Shown here piece after piece: positions 57,814 through 64,000 of a DNA stretch of 64,000 nt. The stretch is from Deroplatys truncata. Lineage: Eukaryota > Arthropoda > Insecta > Mantodea > Mantidae. Under the pieces are notes generated by a model. It was given only the letters and a program-made list of their open reading frames with translations, ran no database searches and had not been told where the DNA came from. Every line of letters starts with the position of its first letter. Position 1 is the stretch's first letter. Location: positions 195,405,507-195,469,506 of the forward strand of contig CM060975.1 of NCBI GenBank assembly GCA_030765065.1. Reading direction: 5' to 3'. The position numbers and the translations under genes are program-made.

Positions 57814-58004
57814 AAAAGTCTATAACATTTTCATGCTTCACTACACTTCCTAGTGATATAAGAGCAAAACTTTCAAAATATTTCATATATTTTATAATAT
57901 TTCGTACTTTGTGTGAAACTTTACATTTCTTCGTCTTTTTCACAATTTTCATTTATTAAATTTTTAAAAAGCCACTTAATTCTCTGTTACTTTAGTAAGA
58001 GAAT

Positions 58005-58384
58005 TGTATCGTTCTTAGTATTGCATTTCACCTAAAATTGCAGTATCAGATTTCATAGGAAATCCCAAAGGTCTCCCAAAGGGCATATTCGCGCGCAGCA
58101 CGTACAGCATAAATCAAAGACGAAATTTTCATAATTGATTCACACAACAATTAAGGATGTTCGTAGAATATTTTCAAGAAAATTCTTCCCACCAAAGAAC
58201 GTTTTATGTAGAAATGTTTGTTGGCTTTTGTGTTCCAAAAGCGACCTAAAGAATTTTATTAAAAGTTTGCTTGAGACATTTCCATAACAAATTCAGTATG
58301 AAATCTTTATTCATACCGTATTTTGTATAATTTGGATATTATAAGACGTTAGCAAGAACTTACTACGGAAATGGTACGTATCAC
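58005..58384 (-). mobile_element. Old R-family remnant
   Basis: Diverged matches in family order include GTATTGCATTTCACC, CAGCATAAATCAAAGACG and CAAGAAAATTCTTCCCACC. The left third and the right terminal hairpin are not recognisable. Confidence 0.6.
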
Positions 58385-58945
58385 GGAAGGGGGGCCCGGA
58401 ACCGGGGCAGAGCACCGCACTAAGCCAATCGGTCCATTGTGCTTCCAACGTGACCCCTGGGAGGGAAGGATGAGGGGAGAGACCCGAAGCCGACCAGATC
58501 CGGATGCCGACGGACGCAAGCATGGACGGGGTCCCTAACGTTTCCAGATAGTCGCATCCGACTCCGAACAGTCCATTCCCACAAGCCATCAACTCCAAGG
58601 ACTCCCGGAGCGGAGTCCCACGCTGAGGAGAGACCTAACTGAACGGTACCGCAGTGACGCCAGGGAGGAAACCCTTACAGAACGCAAACCACCGTCCATC
58701 CACAATCCGCCGAACATAGTCGCCTGGTACTACAACCCGGAAACAGATAAGAAGGAAGATGATGGGTACAGGAAATGAGAGGAAGGATAGTCCTGGTAGA
58801 AGATGATCCATCCCAGCATTCGCCTGCGACCCGGGGAAACCACGAAAATCCCATGGGCCATAGCAGGCGGGCGGTCGCGAATCGATGCCAGGACCTCACG
58901 AATGTGGGCCACATACGTAAACATCCCACGCCGCTCGTTGGAAGA
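58385..58945 (-). repeat. SINE-C copy, longest
   Basis: On the minus strand the head (about 58870-58945) leads to GCCCATGGGATTTTCG and TGGTTTCCCCGGG. A long GC-rich body ends at GGCCCCCCTTCC. Three copies (2730, 46560, here) share the GGTCCCTAACGTTTCCAG-like motif, so the body belongs to the element. ORFs on both strands at 58311-59081 are composition artefacts. Confidence 0.6.
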
Positions 58946-59027
58946 CATATCCCCAAGGACTTCCAAACCTTGGGTAGCCTTTCAAGAAGCAAGCAAACTT
59001 TGGACCATACTCGTAGTAGAACCAGAA

Positions 59028-59245
59028 TGGTTGATCACTCCATTGCTTGGTATGGCGGTGAAAAAGAAGGAAATTAAATGAAGTGCTGAAAGCGATGACG
59101 GATTAAATTATTTAATCCAGGTTCTTTTAGCGATGGAGGAAAACCGCGAAAAAACCTTCGCTAGAATGTTCGCTCCCGGGTATTTGAATACCAGACCTCC
59201 TGAATGCGGGCCACACGTTACCGCCTGAGCTATCCTGCTCGGTCA
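59028..59245 (-). repeat. SINE-D copy
   Basis: On the minus strand the head reads GACCGAGCAGGATAGCTCAGG with box-B side GGTATTCAAATACCC, then GCGAAGGTTTTTTCGCGG. The 3' part (CACCGCCATACC) lies against the neighbouring SINE-C. Confidence 0.65.
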
Positions 59246-59736
59246 GAAACGAAGTCCAGTTAAAATATTCAATTAATTTTTTCGCAGTATTATCCGTTTT
59301 CGAAATATTCGTTGTTACATTTGTAACATTTCCGTGTTAAACGGCAGGTAATGTAGCATATATGAAACATGTTTGAAAATATATGACTCTTTATTTTGTT
59401 TTCCGCATGGACTTATGGGCTAATAAACATTGTGTTGACAAATAAGTATTTGTGTTTTGCTTTTACGTTCTGCTGCAACTAAGTCATTTGACAGCATTTC
59501 TAGGCTAGCTATATCGCGATTAAAGCAATAAAGTTTTATATAAACAGTAGGATAAGTTTAATATACAGCGCTTAGCTGATAACTGGAAGAGAAAGTTGCG
59601 TGCGTGTTTATGCATTTCTCTGTTTTTTCCCCTCATTAATATCTCTTAAATTAGCGAAATGCATTTTTCCAAGAACAGAGAGGCAGAGATGAAAGACCTT
59701 CAATCCCGCAAGGCGGTTTCCGTGTCATACTTAGAA
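59246..59736. other. Unassigned DNA
   Basis: AT-rich, with no gene or repeat recognised. Confidence 0.45.
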
Positions 59737-60033
59737 AGTCTTTGGTGTTCTTTCGATGCCTTGCTTTCTTAATGTTTTTATTTTCGTACGTAAAAGAAGA
59801 ATTGGAATAAAGGGTTGTTCAAGCATTTATAAGGGGGACTAGATGCAAAAAGTTGCTAAAATTTTATTTTTGTTATTTGTATATGCTACACAAATAACAA
59901 AAATATCATTTTTAGCAAATTTTCCCATTCATTCTCCCTTAAGTGCTTGAACAACCCTTTATTCCAATTCTTCTTTTACGTACGAAAATAAAAATATTAA
60001 GTAAGCAAGGCATCGAAAGAACACCCAAAGACT
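59737..60033. repeat. Foldback palindrome, two ~145-bp arms
   Basis: The left arm starts AGTCTTTGGTGTTCTTTCG and the right arm, inverted, starts AGTCTTTGGGTGTTCTTTCG. Both continue through ATGCCTTGCTT, TTTTATTTTCGTACG, TAAAAGAAGAATTGG, AATAAAGGGTTGTTCAAGC and, at the centre, TTTTTGTTATTTGT. Identity is high in the outer 90 bp and lower in the inner part. The loop is only a few bases (around TATGCTAC). A transcript would fold into a long hairpin. No target duplication was evident. Confidence 0.93.
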
Positions 60034-60065
60034 ATATATATTATAATCTTCTTTAAAGCGTATAT

Positions 60066-60579
60066 ACCTATGTGATCAAAAGTATCCGGACATCCTCACA
60101 AACATACATTTTTCATCTTAGGTGCTTTGTGCTGCCACCTACTGTCTCGTACTCGTTATCCGCGACCTCAGATTAGACATCGTGACACAGCAGAATGGGA
60201 CGCTCCGTGGAACTCACAGATTTCGAACCTGGTCAGGTGATTGGGTGTCACTTGTGTCAGACGTCTGTACGCGAGATTTCCACACTCCTAAACATCCCTA
60301 GGTCCACTGTTTCTGATGTGATAGTGAAGTGGAAACGTGAAGGGACATGTACAGCACAAAAGCGTACAGGCCGACCTCGTCCGTTGACTGACAGGGACCG
60401 CCGATATTTGAAGAGGGTCGTAAAGAGTAATAGGCAGACATCTATCCAGACCATCACACAGGAATTCCAAACTGCATCAGGATCCACTCCAAGTACTATG
60501 ACAGTTAGGCTTGAGGTGAGAAACCTTGGATTCCATGGTCGAGCGGCTGCTCATAAGCCAGACATCACGCAGGAAAATG
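60066..60579 (+). mobile_element. Truncated Tc1-like element, 5' part
   Basis: The left end (CTATGTGATCAAAAGTATCC) and the 5' region closely follow the complete element at 17745. Sequence stops within the gene at CAGGAAAATG (60578) and passes without spacer into an R-family right part at TTCACAGACACAC. Two shared bases at the junction fit a deletion through microhomology. Confidence 0.92.
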
Positions 60580-60608
60580 TTCACAGACACACACAGACCT
60601 TTTTCTAA
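60195..60608 (+). pseudogene. Tc1 DNA-binding domain ORF with repeat-derived tail
   Basis: Uninterrupted 137 codons. Residues 1-128 are the Tc1 N-terminus with both helix-turn-helix units and the TGRPR linker. The last nine (VHRHTQTFF) come from the R-family microsatellite region. No catalytic residue is encoded. If expressed it could bind Tc1 ends without cutting, a repressor-like product, but no expression signal was identified. Confidence 0.85.
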
Positions 60609-60722
60609 TTTTTTTATATTCAGGGGCCCTCAAAACATGTATTTCTGGTGAAATCTGGATATCGAATTTTTGGGTGGAATGCAATACTTCCCCTATTTAC
60701 TATACGCAGTAGAAAAAGAAAA
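60579..60722 (+). repeat. R-family right-end fragment
   Basis: It runs from TTCACAGACACACAC to CTATACGCAGTAGAAAAAG, with intact order through GGGCCCTCAAAACATG. It is joined to the Tc1 truncation on the left and to another R piece on the right. Confidence 0.8.
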
Positions 60723-61074
60723 AAATTGAATAACACTTCCCAACTGAGAAAATATAAGTACTTGAAAATACAAAGTAAGATTTTTTTCTGTCTCTTACGG
60801 TTTACCAGTTACACAGAAGTGGTTCAGAATAAAGAGGACTTTAGAGGCTAATCTCAGAAAAGGTATATGCATTTTGTTTCTCATGAAAATAGATTAAACA
60901 TATAGTACTTTAATCAAAATCGTTAACAGCCAATTTAGATAAAATAAAAAATAACGAAAATGTTTCCATGTAAAGAGTAGTTTGGTGTGAGGAGGCTTCC
61001 TTGGAAGGCCCTAAACTTAAATACCAAGTTCCGTATTTAACCAAGTTTTCGTTTTTGAGTTACGCGTTCACAGA

Positions 61075-61076
<2 letters not shown>

Positions 61077-61117
<41 letters not shown>

Positions 61118-61136
61118 GCACACACACACACACACA
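61077..61136 (+). repeat. Compound microsatellite (CT)n(CA)n inside an R copy
   Basis: About 14 CT units followed by about 15 CA units, interrupted once by CG. It lies exactly at the (CA)n position of the family and is the longest such tract in the window. Confidence 0.95.
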
Positions 61137-61158
61137 TCTTTTTCTAAATGATTTTTGC

Positions 61159-61981
61159 TTTCTTTACTACGTATAGTAAGTAGGGGAAGTATCGCATTGC
61201 ACCCTAAAATTCTATACCGATGTTTCATCAGAAATACACGTTTTGAGTGTCCTGAATAAAAAAAAAACGTTTTTATGAAAAGCTTCGTGTATGTGTGTCT
61301 GTGTGAACAGCATTAACTCAAAAAGGAAAAGTCACATAAATACCAAACTTGGTATTTAAGTTCAATATCTTCCAAAGATGCGACACAAAGGTTTTCAAGA
61401 AAATCCTGTCACAACTACCCTTTGCATGGAACATTTTTCGAATGTCCTTATTTTCTCAAAAATGGGTAACGATTTTCATTAAAATACTACATGTTGAAGA
61501 TATTTACATGAAAAATAAAATACATATTTTGAATCTTCTGGGAAAAGCCTTTGTAGTCCTCTTCATTCAGAATGAATTTTGTACTCGCATAATCTTGCAT
61601 AACTGGTAAATGTTACGGGATAGACGAAAACGTACTGCACAAAAAGAAATAGATCTTTAAAATACAAAAATTACCTCAATAACCTTTTCTGTCCATTATT
61701 AATGGTTCGAAGTTCAAACTTAGCCATTGTTTTTAAAGCCCTGCCGATTTTCAATTGTTTCTGCATGGAAACAATAGGGAATTTAAAGGCCAGCATATGA
61801 CATCCAAAACATCGCTGTTCCCTTTATATCTATAACGAAATAGGGTAATGTAGCAATTTCTGCAAAGGTTTATTTGGATTATAATGAAGTAGGTAGAAAA
61901 ATAAGCTTTCGTAAGAATAGTTTCATACAGATTAATAAACGATAGAAGGTAGAGAAAGTCATGTGAATGTAATACATAATT
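61159..61981 (-). mobile_element. R-family repeat, subfamily B, full length, nested
   Basis: It runs from CTTTCTTTACTACGTATAG to GGTAGAGAAAGTCATGTGAATG and then AATACATAATTTT. The preferred R-A site (GTAGAAAAATAAGCTTTCG) is intact and empty at 61889-61910. It interrupts the flanking + copy at TTTTTG/ATTCAGGG. Confidence 0.87.
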
Positions 61982-62062
61982 TTATTCAGGGATTCTTCAA
62001 TCGTGCATTTCCAGGAAATCTCCGTATTGAATTTTTGTGTACTATAGGTATGTAATAGAGAA

Positions 62063-62974
62063 AGTCATAATATTTGCACTTGTAAAAGAATGCATAGTTT
62101 TATCGAGTAGGTTTGGTTTTCATAAATTAATAGACTTTCAAAGCAGTAAGCTCATAGGCTCTGAATTAAGCCAGTCCGCCGCACAAACTTTGTCTTTATA
62201 CTCGGCACGAGTTGCCTAAGTGGCTATTAAACGTAGTTATTGTACATGACGTAATAATTTTCCAAACATAATAATTTAAGACCAATGATCGCTCCGTTAA
62301 AGTTATTCGCATCCTTTAATTGCAACCTAGGTTTATATTCATAAGATTGATTCAAGACTCAAGTACCCATATTAGAAGCTTGTATAGCGGCACTGCTAGC
62401 TTCTAATTAAACTAAAATGCACTTGAATAAGGAATTCTAGTGTCGAAGTTCTAACGCTGGGTAGTAAACCACATAATTAGAGGATTTAAAAGCCAGAGGG
62501 AATATAACCCTGAAATTCCTTCCAAAGGCATTTCCGCCTATGTATTACAGCATCCAAAATGTGCTGAAACATTTAGTCTCTCAATTTCATTATGCTACTT
62601 TTTGCTAAGAAAGAAAGAAAGAAAGAACACATCAAAGAAACTTAGAACGTAAGTAATATGAACTATTTAAACATCGCAGCTATTTCACCCGTCCGTACTC
62701 ATGATCAAACGTGGAGATTTGGACAGCGAGCGTAAGAAGCTAGCTGCATCGCAAACCTACAGTGTCACCACTCAAAAATCATTTGATTTTCGATAAAATG
62801 CAATTAAATCTTTACGACACAGAAACAAATATGAAATTTAACATTTCCATCCAATTGTTTATTTTATCCTGTAATATACCTCCTTTTGTAACTGAAGAAG
62901 TTATATTACACGATAAAATAAACAATTTGAAATGTTACATTTCATATACACTTAGTTATACAAGAAGAACCGAG
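62063..62974. other. Unassigned DNA with an (AAAG)n tract
   Basis: (AAAG)n lies at 62608-62626. No gene or window repeat was recognised otherwise. Confidence 0.45.
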
Positions 62975-63180
62975 GTATAGTGAAGGTGGGGAAGAAGCTA
63001 TCAACCCCGTTTCCCACGTCAAAAGGTTTGAGGCAAGGATGTAGTATTTCCCAGCCCTTTTTAAGATATATCTGCAACAAATTTTAGAGATGGAATTAGT
63101 ATTGTAAAGGTATGGAAATATCAGTTGGATGAGGTACAATGCACTGCCTTTTCTTTGCTGATGCTAATTACTCAGTGTCG
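62975..63180 (+). pseudogene. LINE reverse transcriptase palm fragment
   Basis: One frame reads KGLRQGCSISQPFLRYI, the RT motif before the catalytic box. A nearby frame reads LFFADANYS, which corresponds to the FADD catalytic motif with one Asp lost through a small deletion. Stops separate the two. It is a short dead fragment of a non-LTR element, cut off on the right where LTR-element leader sequence begins. Confidence 0.65.
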
Positions 63181-63189
63181 CGAAGATAC

Positions 63190-63353
63190 GAAATATATGA
63201 TGAGGTCCGTGAAAGCCTTCGACATTGTCGCGGTATAGTTCGTGTTATCTTATTTGCTGAGCGCCTGTCATTGTTTTACTATTTTGAATTTTGAGTTCTT
63301 TGTCCTTCGGCTAGCTATTATTACTCAGTCGAGCAAATCTCTTGAACAGGGTG
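63190..63353 (-). mobile_element. Leader region of LTR element copy 2
   Basis: Minus strand: CAAGAGATTTGCTCGACTG, ATAGCTAGCCGAAGG and AGGCGCTCAGC parallel copy 1. It then reads ACCGCGACAATGTCGAAGG, where an ATG could start a gag frame, but stops follow soon. Homology to copy 1 ends at ACCGCGACAA. Confidence 0.5.
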
Positions 63354-63988
63354 TGTAAACGGAAAGGAGTTGTTACTAAAAGATAAAAGAATTTGTTTTT
63401 ACACTTTTATTGCCGTCACATTTTATTGATTTCACATATTTACTCTTGATACACGCCCGACTGAAACTGTTATATTTTCGAATGTAACTATAATCACTTA
63501 TTTGCGCACATTATTAATTCGAGTATTTCACATCTTTTAACTAACTTTACGACGCGAGAGATTCTGTAGAACTGCGCGACGTGTAACCCGTGGATGATTC
63601 TGTTGAACTGTGCGTTACTTGTCTCTGGCACGGAATTTATACTCCCTCACCCCGATATGCCTAAACATTATAACAGAGCTGCTATTGGTTAATAAAGCGC
63701 GCCAACATTAGTGTCTATTTTTATATCCAATCAAAATTACGAACACATATGCTCTAGGGAAGATATTCCCTCCATTTCTAAAGAAAAGCGCGCTACTCTG
63801 ACGTCATTTGCTTGTCTCTTCTAATTAATAATCAACTCACCCCCTCTCTACTTTGTTACCCGCTCCTATTGTCAGTTTCAGTGAGGCCGTGTAAACTTAT
63901 TTCCTAACAATGCTTATAATTAACAAACATCCCAAATCATTGTCATACAATAATGTTAATTTACACTACAATCACTCTGGCATTTACA
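63354..63988 (-). mobile_element. LTR of a retrotransposon, copy 2
   Basis: On the minus strand it begins TGTAAATGCC (63988) and ends TTTACA (63354). It holds the same CRE TGACGTCA (63799-63806), TATAAATT (63634-63641) and AATAAA (63416-63421) in the same order as copy 1, but is 45 bp shorter. Only a few bases of flank remain before the window ends, so a target duplication cannot be checked. Confidence 0.65.
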
Positions 63989-64000
63989 ATGTTGTGATAT

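Larger units (their letters stand above)
60723..62062 (+). mobile_element. R copy split by an inverted R-B copy
   Basis: 60723-61158 gives the middle of the element up to TTTTTCTAAATGATTTTTG, with an enlarged (CT)n(CA)n tract. 61982-62062 gives the right end from TTATTCAGGGATTC to TGTAATAGAGAAAGTC. Its own left third is missing. Confidence 0.78.

Noticed and set aside
58311..59081. Several overlapping ORFs of 78-105 codons on both strands
   Set aside because: Stop-poor because the SINE-C body is GC-rich; both strands are open and none has a motif.
1..64000. Prokaryotic features (operons, Shine-Dalgarno sites, origins, attachment sites)
   Set aside because: The sequence is plainly eukaryotic by its repeat content and lack of long ORFs, so such calls would have no basis.

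Overview
The window looks like repeat-dense, AT-rich intergenic DNA of an arthropod, most likely an insect with a large genome. This rests on the mix of mobile elements: Tc1 and several mariner lineages, hAT, jockey-like LINE pieces and many tRNA-derived SINEs. There are no operons and no long ORFs. I could not place it to order. No conserved host gene was recognised, and every convincing protein match is a transposase or reverse transcriptase remnant.

The dominant component is one noncoding family of about 0.8 kb, here called the R family, with about 25 copies or pieces on both strands. It has two subfamilies. R-A starts near ATGTGTTACACTCACATG and R-B starts near ATGTGATACATTCACAT. Both carry a short inverted motif (ACTTTCTCTAC) inside the left end and again at the right end, a right-terminal hairpin whose stem covaries between subfamilies, and a (CA)n tract at a fixed internal position. 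Copies are nested in one another several times. I know no named family that matches. The architecture recalls Helentron-associated (DINE-1-like) elements, but a TA-target MITE is also possible.

Layout. 0-11 kb: R copies, SINEs, two LINE remnants and a truncated hAT copy. 11-17 kb: mostly unassigned DNA with one nearly complete R-A copy. 17.2-19.3 kb: a Tc1 element nested in an internally deleted mariner. 19.6-27 kb: SINEs, R-B copies, a mariner tail and a complete nonautonomous hAT element with an 8-bp target duplication. 27-31 kb: largely unassigned, with one small CpG-rich island. 31-42 kb: R copies, a SINE cluster, an unidentified 144-codon ORF, and an LTR with leader. 43-50.4 kb: three mariner elements, one in a three-level nest (SINE in mariner in R-A). 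50.4-58.4 kb: nested R copies and a second internally deleted mariner. 58.4-64 kb: SINEs, a 297-bp foldback, a truncated Tc1, nested R copies, a LINE RT piece and a second LTR in the opposite orientation.

These pieces do not form a pathway. The window is best read as a record of successive insertions. The most notable signals are the R family itself, two R-A insertions at the same point and orientation inside R-B, and two unrelated mariners whose catalytic core was deleted so that the HTH and C-terminus are joined. SINE letters (A, C, D, F) are local labels only. Element boundaries given by repeat comparison were made by eye and may be off by several bases.
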